Below are positions 52,688-61,281 of a DNA stretch of 64,000 nucleotides, one piece after another (position 1 is the first letter of the stretch; every line of letters starts with the position of its first letter). The DNA is taken from positions 3,468,001 to 3,532,000 of the forward strand of contig NZ_CP079801.1 in the NCBI RefSeq assembly GCF_021545785.1, read 5' to 3'. Source of the DNA: Halopseudomonas maritima. GTDB taxonomy: Bacteria; Pseudomonadota; Gammaproteobacteria; Pseudomonadales; Pseudomonadaceae. The translations under genes were made by a program, and so were the position numbers. The notes beneath the pieces are model-generated. The model worked only from the letters and a program-made list of their open reading frames with translations, was not told where the DNA came from and did not search any database.

Positions 52688-54775
52688 ATGACACACACTC
52701 TCTCCCGCCAGTTGCGCGGCACCCTGATGTTCTCCCTGCTTGGTCTGGGCGTCGCGGCCCAAGCCGCTCCGGTGGATACCGCCGCGATGCTGGCAGCTGA
52801 AAGCGACGGCGCTCAATGGCTCAGCTATGACCGCACCTGGTCGCAGCAGCGCTTCAGCCCCTTGCAGCAGATCAACACTGAAACGGTCGAAAACCTGGGC
52901 CTTGCCTGGTCCATCGACCTGGATAACACCCGTGGCCTGGAAGCGACGCCGTTGTACCACGATGGCGTGCTCTACACCTCGCTGTCCTGGAGCCGGGTGA
53001 TGGCAGTTGATGCCGGCAGCGGTGAGGTGCTCTGGAGCTATGATCCGCAGGTCAACAAGGCCAAGGGGCGTCAAGCCTGCTGCGATGCCGTGAATCGCGG
53101 CGTGGCGCTGTGGCAGGGCAAGGTGTATGTCGGCACGCTGGATGGCCGTTTGATCGCACTGGATGCCAAAACCGGCAAGCCGGTATGGACTCAACAGACC
53201 ACCGACAACAGCAAGCCTTACACCATCACCGGAGCGCCGCGTGTACTCAACGATATGGTGCTGATTGGTAACGGTGGCGCGGAATTCGGCGTGCGCGGGT
53301 ACTTTTCGGCCTATGACGCGGCGAGCGGTGAGTTGCGCTGGCGCTTCTACACTGTCCCGGCAGACCCGGCAGACGGTCCACAGTCCAGCCCTGCGTTGAC
53401 CGAGGCGCTGAAAACCTGGAGCGATAAAACTGACTGGAGCCTGGGTGGTGGCGGTACGGCCTGGGACAGTATGGCCTATGATCCGCAGCTGAATCTGCTG
53501 TACGTGGGAACCGGCAACGGTGCCCCCTGGAACCGGGAGATTCGCAGCCCCGGCGGCGGCGATAACCTTTATCTGTCCTCCATTCTGGCGCTGCGCCCTG
53601 AAACCGGCGAGCTGGTTTGGCACTATCAGGTCACCCCTGGCGAAAGCTGGGACTACACCGCGACACAGCAACTGACCCTGGCCGAGCTGGAAATCGACGG
53701 CAAGCCACGGCAAGTCATCATGCAAGCGCCCAAGAATGGCTTTTTCTACGTGCTGGACCGGGCGACTGGTGAGCTGCTGTCTGCGGAGAAATACGGCAAG
53801 GTCACTTGGGCTGAACGGATCGATATGGCGACCGGTCGCCCGGTAGAAGTTGCCGGGGCCCGCTATGAGAGTGGTGAGCCGGTGACTATCTGGCCGAGCC
53901 CCTTCGGTGCGCATAACTGGCATTCGATGTCGTACAGCCCGCTCACCGGACTGGTGTACATCCCCTACCAGGAAGTACCGGCGACCTACGTTAACGAAGG
54001 GGGCGAATTCTCCCGCATTTCTGGCTTCAATACCGGCTCAGGGCTGGAGAACAAGGAAATGCCTGCCGCCTATACCACTGGCGCGTTGGTGGCGTGGGAC
54101 CCGGTCAAGCAGGCGGCCGCCTGGCGAGTGGAACGTCCCACCCACTGGAATGGCGGGACACTGGTTACCGCGGGCAACCTGGTGTTCCAGGGCACGGTTG
54201 CAGGGCAGCTGGAGGCGTACAGCGCTGATCAGGGCAAGGCACTATGGCAGTTCCCCACCCAGACAGGTGTTGTGGCAGCGCCAATGACCTATCAGCACGA
54301 AGGCCAGCAATACATCGCGCTCATGGCCGGCTGGGGCGGGGCCGCAGCTCTGTATGGTGGTGAGGCCTTCGCTAATGCGGGTGTGCGAAACGTTAGCCGG
54401 ATGCTGGTCTTCAAGCTCGGTGGCCAACAACAGCTGCCGACCCTGGCCGGCCCGACACGGGTGGAGCGAGAGCCGCAGCCGGTCGTAGCAGCAGCCAGTG
54501 ACCTGGCCGCAGGGGAAGAGGTTTACGCCCAGTACTGCGCTATCTGTCACGGTGCCGCGGCTGTTGGTGGCGGTGTCCTGCCGGATCTGCGCTACTCCTC
54601 GGACGCGATCCGCGGTGCCTGGGAAGCCATCGTGTTGCACGGCGCGTTTCAGGGTAAGGGCATGGCAGCCTTCGGTGATAGCCTGACCCCAGAGCAAGCC
54701 AACCAGATCAAGCTGTATGTCATGCAGCGTGAGTACGAGAGTTGGGTGGAGTCGATGAAGCAGGCGGAAGAATAA
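52688..54775 (+). CDS. PQQ-dependent alcohol dehydrogenase with haem c (quinohaemoprotein, type II)
   Basis: The 695-residue periplasmic enzyme oxidises alcohols and passes electrons through its own cytochrome domain. A signal peptide (residues 1-26) precedes an eight-bladed propeller with tryptophan-docking repeats. The vicinal disulfide is Cys131-Cys132 and the catalytic base Asp322 is in SWDYTATQ. The residue two after Asp is Thr; lanthanide enzymes have Asp there, so calcium is predicted. The C-terminal CAICH (617-621) binds haem c, with Met659 a candidate ligand. PQQ biosynthesis genes are not in the window. Alcohol or polymer-diol substrate unknown. Confidence 0.93.
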   Translation: MTHTLSRQLRGTLMFSLLGLGVAAQAAPVDTAAMLAAESDGAQWLSYDRTWSQQRFSPLQQINTETVENLGLAWSIDLDNTRGLEATPLYHDGVLYTSLSWSRVMAVDAGSGEVLWSYDPQVNKAKGRQACCDAVNRGVALWQGKVYVGTLDGRLIALDAKTGKPVWTQQTTDNSKPYTITGAPRVLNDMVLIGNGGAEFGVRGYFSAYDAASGELRWRFYTVPADPADGPQSSPALTEALKTWSDKTDWSLGGGGTAWDSMAYDPQLNLLYVGTGNGAPWNREIRSPGGGDNLYLSSILALRPETGELVWHYQVTPGESWDYTATQQLTLAELEIDGKPRQVIMQAPKNGFFYVLDRATGELLSAEKYGKVTWAERIDMATGRPVEVAGARYESGEPVTIWPSPFGAHNWHSMSYSPLTGLVYIPYQEVPATYVNEGGEFSRISGFNTGSGLENKEMPAAYTTGALVAWDPVKQAAAWRVERPTHWNGGTLVTAGNLVFQGTVAGQLEAYSADQGKALWQFPTQTGVVAAPMTYQHEGQQYIALMAGWGGAAALYGGEAFANAGVRNVSRMLVFKLGGQQQLPTLAGPTRVEREPQPVVAAASDLAAGEEVYAQYCAICHGAAAVGGGVLPDLRYSSDAIRGAWEAIVLHGAFQGKGMAAFGDSLTPEQANQIKLYVMQREYESWVESMKQAEE

Positions 54776-54906
54776 GTAACAGGCTGTAGTCAGGGTGTGA
54801 CTCAAAATTCGTTTTGAGTATTTACTCTAAAACAGGGGGTTCGTATCATGGGGGTGTTCGGCAGCAGGCCAGCACCCTCATATCTGCTATGCTGAAAACA
54901 GACCTG

Positions 54907-54959
54907 CCGACAGCACGCTGTCGGTAGTGAATAACAAAAAGAGGCTGTCCGAGACAGCC
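54907..54959. promoter_or_regulatory. Two adjacent hairpins in the leader of the LuxR gene
   Basis: CCGACAGC/GCTGTCGG (54907-54924) and GGCTGTC/GACAGCC (54943-54959) form separate hairpins. The second has a run of A upstream, so it looks like a terminator for the minus strand. The inner arms could also pair across (seven of eight bases), so the two folds could exclude each other. The remainder of 54776-54982 shows no gene. Confidence 0.5.
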
Positions 54960-54982
54960 CGTGCTCGGCATGGATCGACCTC

Positions 54983-57676
54983 ATGAACAGCAAAACCCTG
55001 GCACGCCTGGTGCCGCTGCCTGAATCTGGGTATGTCGGCAATGACGAGATACCCCTGCTACTGACTACCAAGATCACTGCGCCCCGTCGTGGCCGAGGCA
55101 TATTGCCCAGGCCTCGCTTGGAACAGTACGCCGAGCACCTTGGCGAGCGGCGCATCAGCATTCTCAAAGCACCTCCCGGGTTTGGCAAGACGACACTGGC
55201 CACCATCTGGGCTGAGCGGCTGGGCGCACTCGGTCACTCGGTGGCGTGGCTATCGCTAGATGCCGAAGATGACAACCCCCAGCGCCTGCTCTACTACCTT
55301 TCCGCTGCCTTGAACAGGGCTTGCCCGCAGGTGGGTAACGCCTGTCTTGGGCGCAGCACTGACCTGTGCCTGCAGCGTAGCGAGGTGCTCGCCAGTCTGC
55401 TGATCGAGGAGCTTTCGTTGCTGCAGCAGCCCTTGACGCTGTTTATCGATGATTATCACTGCATCGATGACGCGGTGCTGACCGAGGCGCTGAGCTTTTT
55501 GGTACACCGTGCGCCGGCGCTGTTGCATCTGGTGTTTGTTGGCCGGCGAGAGCTGCCCGAAGGCATTGTTGACCATTACTACGCAGACGAGCGGCTGGAG
55601 ATCGACAGCGCGCAATTGCGCTTTGAGCTGGAGGAAACCCGCGACCTGATGCGCAAGGGAGGAGTGCAGCCCGAGCAGGGCGGTGATCTCAACTTGCTCC
55701 AGTTGGCCTCCGATGGCTGGATTGCCGCGCTGCGCGCTTATCTGCTGACGCCTAGCCCAACTTCGATACGCAATACCCCGCGCAGCTTGAGCAACCTGTT
55801 TGACGATGTTCTGCGCCAGTTGGATGAGCACGTGCGTCTGTCCCTGTATCTGGTTGGCCTGCTGGACAAGTTCAGCGCAGGCCTGTTGCAGACCCTGCTG
55901 GGCGGCGTCAAGGCGCACGAGTTGCTGGGGGTGCTGCGCCAGCGCCAGTTGTTTGTGACGGCGCTGGATGACCAGCACACCTGGTTTAGCTTGCACCCGC
56001 TGTTTCGTGACCATCTGCGTGAGGGCTGTCTGCGGCTGCACGAGTCCCAGGCGCGCGAGTGCATGTTGGGTGCTGCGCATTGGTTTGCCGAGCGCGAAAT
56101 ATGGCTGGATGCGATTCGCCTGGGCCTTGCGGCTGGCGCCGTACCCCAGGTGCGCGAATGGATTGAGCAGAGTGCCAATACGCTGATAGAACAGGGCGAC
56201 TTCAGCACCCTGGTGGCGTTGGAAAAACGCTGGAAGCTGCAGTCGGACGACTGTCCGCTCTCGCTCAAGGTGGCTCGAGCCTGGGCGATGGGGCTGTCGC
56301 AGGAACACCAGTCGGCAATGGATCTGGTGGTAGAGCTGGAGGCAGAGCTGGGTGGGCCAGGAGATGACCCCGCCCGGGCGGACCTGTATTGGGAGGTGCA
56401 ATCGCTCAAGGTCATGCTGTGGGCGCTGGATGACCGCTACTCGCTGGTCTCGCCGCTGGCTTTTGACTGCTATGCCGCCGGCCGCTGGCGCCCCTGGACA
56501 CGGGAAGTGCTGGTGAATGTGATTGCTGGCGCCCACCTGCGAGCCTGTCAGTGGGAGAAGTTATATGCCTTGCCCCCTGTGGAAGCCATGGATCGCGGCA
56601 ATCGCGGGTATTTCTTGCATGCCTGCTATCGTCAGTCGCTGTATGCACTGGGTGAGTACTATCAGGGGCGGGTGGTCCAGGGCATGGCGTCGCTCGACGC
56701 CCTGCTGGAGCATGTAGATGAGGTGTACTCGCACGGCCTTTCGCGCCCCAATCCGGTGCTGATGGCGCTACCGCGTGGCATGAAGGCCTATGCTCACTAC
56801 TTGCGCGGAGAGCAGGAGGCCGCTGAGGTCAGCCTGCAGGAAAGCATGCCGTATATCTGCATGGGCAGCTTTATCGAATGTATCGCCTTTACTCATACCG
56901 CGCAGGTGCGGCTGCTGTCACATCAGTCGCGTTTTGCGCAGGCCAGGCGAACCCTCGACAATCTGGAGTCGGTGGCGCTGGCGCGTGACTGGCCGCGTTT
57001 GCAGGCGCGAGCACTGCTGGAGCGGGTTCGTCTGCATTTGCTTGAACGCAAGATGCGCGAGGCGCAGGTTTGCTGTGCTCTACTGCAACAGCTGGCAGAG
57101 CTGGAAGGGTGTGATGAATGGGTTGATCGGCGCTATTTCGCGCTGCTTGCCCGGCTATGGCTGGCGCTGGATGCGCCGCAGTGTGAGGCGTCGTTGCTGG
57201 ACGAAGGGTTGCAGTTGCTCGATTGGTTGCAAAGCCGCGAGCTGTGGCTTTATCACACCGAGATGGCTGTGGTGCTGGGGCTGCTGCTTAGCCGGGAGCG
57301 GGGCAGCGACGCTGCCGAGCCTTTGCTGCTGACAGTGCTGGAGCAGGTCCGGCACAACGGTGCGATAAGCCTATTGTCCGATGTGCCCTGCAACGAAGCG
57401 GCTGCTCTGTGGCGTCGGCTGTGCCCAGTGTCGCTGCAGAGCGAGTTTTCGCAACTGCTGGGTGATACTCAGGAAGATTGCAGTGCCGCGCTGTTAGCGC
57501 TGACAGTGAAGGAGCGTCAGGTTGTACAGCTCGTCGCCGAAGGCAAGTCCAACAAGCAGATCGCACGTGATCTGAGCGTCACACCCGAAACCATCAAGTC
57601 GCATATGAAGAGCATCTTTGCCAAGCTGAAGGTGGACAATCGCGCGCAGGCGGCGGTGATGCTGCAGCAACGCTAG
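54983..57676 (+). CDS. MalT/LAL-type LuxR-family transcriptional activator
   Basis: The 897-residue protein is a large ATP-binding LuxR regulator: Walker A PPGFGKTT (about 64-71), LFIDDYH as Walker B, a long helical repeat region typical of the MalT sensor, and a C-terminal LuxR helix-turn-helix (about 835-897, KERQVVQLVAEGKSNKQIA). MalT relatives are activated by a small inducer plus ATP and bind as multimers at promoters. It sits between the PQQ dehydrogenase operon and the DUF1329/1302 pair, making it the likely activator of both. AlkS-type regulators of alkane oxidation are close relatives; the inducer here is unknown. Confidence 0.92.
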   Translation: MNSKTLARLVPLPESGYVGNDEIPLLLTTKITAPRRGRGILPRPRLEQYAEHLGERRISILKAPPGFGKTTLATIWAERLGALGHSVAWLSLDAEDDNPQRLLYYLSAALNRACPQVGNACLGRSTDLCLQRSEVLASLLIEELSLLQQPLTLFIDDYHCIDDAVLTEALSFLVHRAPALLHLVFVGRRELPEGIVDHYYADERLEIDSAQLRFELEETRDLMRKGGVQPEQGGDLNLLQLASDGWIAALRAYLLTPSPTSIRNTPRSLSNLFDDVLRQLDEHVRLSLYLVGLLDKFSAGLLQTLLGGVKAHELLGVLRQRQLFVTALDDQHTWFSLHPLFRDHLREGCLRLHESQARECMLGAAHWFAEREIWLDAIRLGLAAGAVPQVREWIEQSANTLIEQGDFSTLVALEKRWKLQSDDCPLSLKVARAWAMGLSQEHQSAMDLVVELEAELGGPGDDPARADLYWEVQSLKVMLWALDDRYSLVSPLAFDCYAAGRWRPWTREVLVNVIAGAHLRACQWEKLYALPPVEAMDRGNRGYFLHACYRQSLYALGEYYQGRVVQGMASLDALLEHVDEVYSHGLSRPNPVLMALPRGMKAYAHYLRGEQEAAEVSLQESMPYICMGSFIECIAFTHTAQVRLLSHQSRFAQARRTLDNLESVALARDWPRLQARALLERVRLHLLERKMREAQVCCALLQQLAELEGCDEWVDRRYFALLARLWLALDAPQCEASLLDEGLQLLDWLQSRELWLYHTEMAVVLGLLLSRERGSDAAEPLLLTVLEQVRHNGAISLLSDVPCNEAAALWRRLCPVSLQSEFSQLLGDTQEDCSAALLALTVKERQVVQLVAEGKSNKQIARDLSVTPETIKSHMKSIFAKLKVDNRAQAAVMLQQR

Positions 57677-57698
57677 CGGCGGTAAGGGCAAGCTATTA

Positions 57699-57740
57699 GC
57701 CGCAAGCCGCAAGCCGCAAGCCGCAAGCCGCAAGCCGCAA
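57699..57740. repeat. Six tandem copies of a 7-bp unit
   Basis: GCCGCAA is repeated six times without change, followed by a degenerate GCCAGAAGC. A nearby segment GGCAAGCTA (about 57687-57695) is inverted at about 57790-57798. The array lies between the stop of the LuxR gene and the DUF1329 gene. Similar 7-bp arrays are known by eye in Pseudomonas spacers; slippage should change copy number between strains. Confidence 0.9.
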
Positions 57741-57807
57741 GCCAGAAGCAAAGGTAAAAGTGGGGAGGGAATGGAAGCGGTCAGCTTGTAGCTTGCCGCT
57801 AAAAGGA

Positions 57808-57854
57808 GCCCTCCCCCGTGCCGCCCGGAGCAGCGGAAACGGCAGGGGGAGGGC
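57808..57854. terminator. Strong GC-rich hairpin between converging genes
   Basis: Arms of about 15-16 bases (57808-57823 and 57840-57854) pair with one bulged G. There is no T run, so it is not a typical rho-independent terminator, but it lies between the LuxR stop and the DUF1329 stop and could block read-through. Confidence 0.55.
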
Positions 57855-57861
57855 GTAGGGG

Positions 57862-59235
57862 TTAGCGGATACCCGCAGCGCGTAGCGCGTTGGGCGTAAA
57901 GTCCGCCGATGAGCCTTCAAAGCTGAAGTCGTAGTTCTGACGTTCCTCGTTGGTCATACCCAGCGCCATGTAGCGGCCATTTTGCAGGTCGTACAAGGTT
58001 TCGAGAGCGTAACCGGGTACCTGATGGTCGAAGCGTTGCAGGGCAATGGCTTCGGCGACACGCCACAGGCCGCCGCGACCGTCGTAGTGGTCGATGGCTC
58101 CAGCCTGCCAGTTGTCCTCGTCAATGAAGAAGTGGCGCTTGGCGTATACGTGGCGCTGACCTTCCCTGAGGGTGGCTTCGACTTCCCACACACGGTGTAC
58201 CTCATAACGCACCAGGTCCTGATTGATGTGGCCGGGCTTGATGATGTCATCGTACTTCACATCCCGCGAGGCGATGGCGAAGTTGTTGTAGGGGATCAGC
58301 AGTTCGCGTTTGCCTATCAGCTTCCAGTTGTAGCGGTCTGGTGAGCCGTTGTAGAGGTCGTAGTTGTCCGAAACGCGCGTGCCGTCAGCGCTAAACGCCG
58401 GGCCGTCATAGGCAACCTGCGGGGCGCGGCGTACACGACGCTGGCCAGCGTTGTACATCCAGGCAGCGCGCGGCTCCTTGAACTGGTTGATGTTCTCGTG
58501 CACCAGCAGCACGTCACCAGCCAGGCGTGACGGTGAGAGGATGCGCTGGGTGAAGTAGAACATCAGGTTGTCGGAGATCTTTGGGCCGTAGTCGGTCAAC
58601 GCGGTAGCGAAGCTGAAGGCATCCTGCAGAACCACCATGGTGTTAGAACCGTTGGCCTGCGGGGTGGCCTGAGCCATAACCCGCGTGAAACTGCCGCCGC
58701 GGTAGCGCGTGATGTGGTTCCAGATGACTTCGATGCCGCTTTGCGGAATCGGGAACGGGTAGGCGGTATCGAAGTTCTCCAGACCATTGCCGCCTTCAGC
58801 CAGGTTGGTGTTGACCGCGTTGCGGGCAATGGCGTCGAACACCTCCTGCGGTACCGTAGCGCTGCGATTGGTCTTGAATACCCGCAGCTTGTAGGTTTCG
58901 GGATAGCGCGTCAGCATCGCCTTCTGGCCATCGGTCAGCAGCTCTGCGTACTGGTCCATGTTGGCAGCGGTGACGGTGTACAGCGGCTGTTCGCCGGCAA
59001 AGGGGTCAGCGTAGAAGCCATCGCTGTCGACGGCGGCGGCGTCTTTGGCCATGCCGCCGGTCCACTCGGGGATAGTGCCGCTGGCGTTGCCGGCGCGTTC
59101 GGCACCCATTGGTGTCAGGCTGGATTGCAGCTTGGCTGCTTCGTCAGGCGATACGGCAGCGCTAACCGACAACGCCAGTGCACTCAGAACGGCGCCGCCG
59201 AGCAGTTGCAGGGATCGTTTTTGCATCATTTTCAT
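57862..59235 (-). CDS. DUF1329 periplasmic protein
   Basis: The 457-residue protein has a signal peptide (MKMMQKRSLQLLGGAVLSAL, cleaved near SAAVS) and the DUF1329 mature start: SPDEAAKLQSSLTPMGAERAGNASGTIPEWTGG, named here by its landmarks. The fold is related to LolB, a lipid-carrying beta-sandwich, so it may carry a hydrophobic molecule across the periplasm. It is always found with DUF1302, often beside MMPL-type exporters; none is in this window. It follows the DUF1302 gene by 17 bases on the same strand. Confidence 0.9.
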   Translation of the reverse strand: MKMMQKRSLQLLGGAVLSALALSVSAAVSPDEAAKLQSSLTPMGAERAGNASGTIPEWTGGMAKDAAAVDSDGFYADPFAGEQPLYTVTAANMDQYAELLTDGQKAMLTRYPETYKLRVFKTNRSATVPQEVFDAIARNAVNTNLAEGGNGLENFDTAYPFPIPQSGIEVIWNHITRYRGGSFTRVMAQATPQANGSNTMVVLQDAFSFATALTDYGPKISDNLMFYFTQRILSPSRLAGDVLLVHENINQFKEPRAAWMYNAGQRRVRRAPQVAYDGPAFSADGTRVSDNYDLYNGSPDRYNWKLIGKRELLIPYNNFAIASRDVKYDDIIKPGHINQDLVRYEVHRVWEVEATLREGQRHVYAKRHFFIDEDNWQAGAIDHYDGRGGLWRVAEAIALQRFDHQVPGYALETLYDLQNGRYMALGMTNEERQNYDFSFEGSSADFTPNALRAAGIR

Positions 59236-59252
59236 CGCTTGCTCCGTTGTTA

Positions 59253-61052
59253 TTAGAAGTTGACGCCGACGCTGACGGCGACAAAGTCACGGTCGGTGTT
59301 CGGGTTGTAGTCGCCGCCAAAGAAGTTGGTGTAGCTGACGTTGGCGTTGTACTTGTTGTTGTACACAGCGGTCAGGCCGAGGCTTGCGGCCATCGAGCCT
59401 TCAACGAAGTTTGGACCTGTGCCGTCAACATCGTGAGAGAAGGCAAGACTGGGCTTGAGTGTCACGCCTGCAAAACCGGCGTATTCCATGTTGACCAGGG
59501 CGCGGTAGCCCCAGGAGCTGGTGGTGTAGAAGCCGTCGTCGTTGCAGTACTTGGGTTGTGCGGCGTTGATGCCCTGACAGGCACCTGCTACCGGCAGTTC
59601 GCCTGAACCGTACAGCGAGTCGCGGCCATAGCGAAGCTCACCCATACCGCTGTTGATGCCGCTGATATGGTTGTATCCCACTTCGCCGATTAGGGTCATG
59701 CTGCGTGCGCCCAGTACGTTGTCCAGAATGTGCACAGCGGTCATCTGCGCCTGGGTAACTGGGAGGCGCTTGTAGCCCTGAAGCTCGGTGCCTGCGACGA
59801 TCGGTACGCCAAATACAGCGCCCGGTACGTGTCCGCTGCTGCTTAGAGGGGTGATAGGGTTGCCTAGCGCTGCGCCTACCAGGTCATTGGAGCTGATCTG
59901 CACGGGTTGGTTGGGGCGATAGCTGACTTCGCCAGACAGTGCGGTGCCACCAAGGTTGGTCTGGAAGCTCATGCCGTAGATACGAATGTCTTCGGGGTAA
60001 GCCAGGAAGTAGTTGCCCAGCAGTGCCACATCAGTCTGGCCTGTCTGCGAGTTTGGCTGCGCGCCGGCCACAGTCTGACCGCCTGCAGCGATGGTGTTGA
60101 AGGTTGGCAGTCGGCTGTGGATGTTCATGAAATACAGGCCGAACTCGGTCTGGTTCAACTGCTCCGCGTAGTAGCGGAACGAGGCACCAAACTGGCCTTC
60201 ATCTTTGGCATCACGGTCTGCGGCGCGCGGCACGTACACGAAGGTAGGGTCGCCGTTGGCGCCATTCTGGCTGCCGCCGACGCCGACCTGGTAGCAGCCG
60301 TCAGCCAGCGTGTCACTGGGCGAGAAGAAGGTACCACAGTTGTCGATGACGGTTTGATCCCACTCCAGCTGGTAGAACAGTTCCATCCCCAGGTTGTCGG
60401 TCAGACTCTGGGATAGATACAGCATGTTTACCGGAATCAGACCTTCCTTGATCTCCGCGCCAGGGCGACGGAAGGCGGCCACGTCAATTGGGTTGATGCT
60501 GTTGATGCCGTTCTGGATAAAGGTGCTTTCGCCCCAGCTCACCACCTGCTTACCAATACGCACGGAACCCGGCATGTCGCCGATGTTGTAGTTGTGGTAG
60601 AGGAAAGCGTCGAGCAGCTGTACGCCGGAGGCTTGGGCTGCCGTCTTGCGATTGTCATCGCTGATGTCGTACAGGTCCTGGCTGCCGTCCTTGAGCTCAA
60701 AGTCGTACCAGTACTTGCCGCGCAGAAAGACGCCGGTCTTGCCGTACTGCAGTGACAGGTCATGGATGCCTTTGAAAATCGTCGAGAAGGCATCGCCCTT
60801 GTCGAAGTTCAGGCGGTTGTCGTCGGTGTTGGCGGCGTTGGCATTGCCACCGTTGTTGGCCCAGATGTGGTCTTTGTCTGGGCTGGCCGCCGCCCAGCTG
60901 GAACCGACAGAGATACTGGAGTCGAACTGGCCTTCGATATCACCGATATCAAAACGCACAGCGTGGGCAGGTAGAGCAGAGGCCATCGCAACGGCAACTA
61001 CCATGGGCTTCAGGCTGCATTGCAGCATTTTTTTTGTTTTTGTACTTGTCAT
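59253..61052 (-). CDS. DUF1302 outer-membrane barrel protein
   Basis: The 599-residue protein starts with a signal peptide (ending near LPAHAVRF), then an alternating, aromatic-rich pattern ending in VSVGVNF, a terminal Phe as in outer-membrane barrels. The DUF1302 segment DIGDIEGQFDSSISVGSSWA follows the signal peptide. Members are predicted to form outer-membrane channels or surface-exposed proteins for hydrophobic compounds. The regulator site 61174-61189 lies 122 bp upstream, with a -10-like CATAGA at about 61148-61153. Confidence 0.88.
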   Translation of the reverse strand: MTSTKTKKMLQCSLKPMVVAVAMASALPAHAVRFDIGDIEGQFDSSISVGSSWAAASPDKDHIWANNGGNANAANTDDNRLNFDKGDAFSTIFKGIHDLSLQYGKTGVFLRGKYWYDFELKDGSQDLYDISDDNRKTAAQASGVQLLDAFLYHNYNIGDMPGSVRIGKQVVSWGESTFIQNGINSINPIDVAAFRRPGAEIKEGLIPVNMLYLSQSLTDNLGMELFYQLEWDQTVIDNCGTFFSPSDTLADGCYQVGVGGSQNGANGDPTFVYVPRAADRDAKDEGQFGASFRYYAEQLNQTEFGLYFMNIHSRLPTFNTIAAGGQTVAGAQPNSQTGQTDVALLGNYFLAYPEDIRIYGMSFQTNLGGTALSGEVSYRPNQPVQISSNDLVGAALGNPITPLSSSGHVPGAVFGVPIVAGTELQGYKRLPVTQAQMTAVHILDNVLGARSMTLIGEVGYNHISGINSGMGELRYGRDSLYGSGELPVAGACQGINAAQPKYCNDDGFYTTSSWGYRALVNMEYAGFAGVTLKPSLAFSHDVDGTGPNFVEGSMAASLGLTAVYNNKYNANVSYTNFFGGDYNPNTDRDFVAVSVGVNF

Positions 61053-61173
61053 GTTGTCCTCGCGCCGGGCGCTTGTTGTTATTGAGGATCTCTGGTTGCG
61101 GTACGGGACGGGCTCCTGCCGTCGCGTTTATCACCGCTGTAACTGACTCTATGCGTATGCCCCGGCGGTTTAT

Positions 61174-61189
61174 CCCCCCCTAATGGGGG
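61174..61189. promoter_or_regulatory. C5-N4-G5 palindrome, candidate activator site for the DUF1302-DUF1329 operon
   Basis: A run of seven C, then TAAT, then five G; the core CCCCCTAATGGGGG occupies 61176-61189. The minus-strand -10-like CATAGA is about 31 bp downstream, so the site would be near -42. This mirrors the arrangement at 51773-51786. Flanking bases up to 61240 are GC-rich with no gene. Confidence 0.55.
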
Positions 61190-61281
61190 AGCGCGGGGGA
61201 GGGGCTCGCACGCTTGCGCAAGCGGTTTGGTGGTACATAATGCGGGCGGACTAACTGCTTCTGTCGCAAGGAGAACTGCTG

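Noticed and set aside
54802..55206. Minus-strand frame before the LuxR gene
   Set aside because: Overlaps the certain LuxR start, rich in Arg/Ser/Pro without a domain, and no ribosome site.
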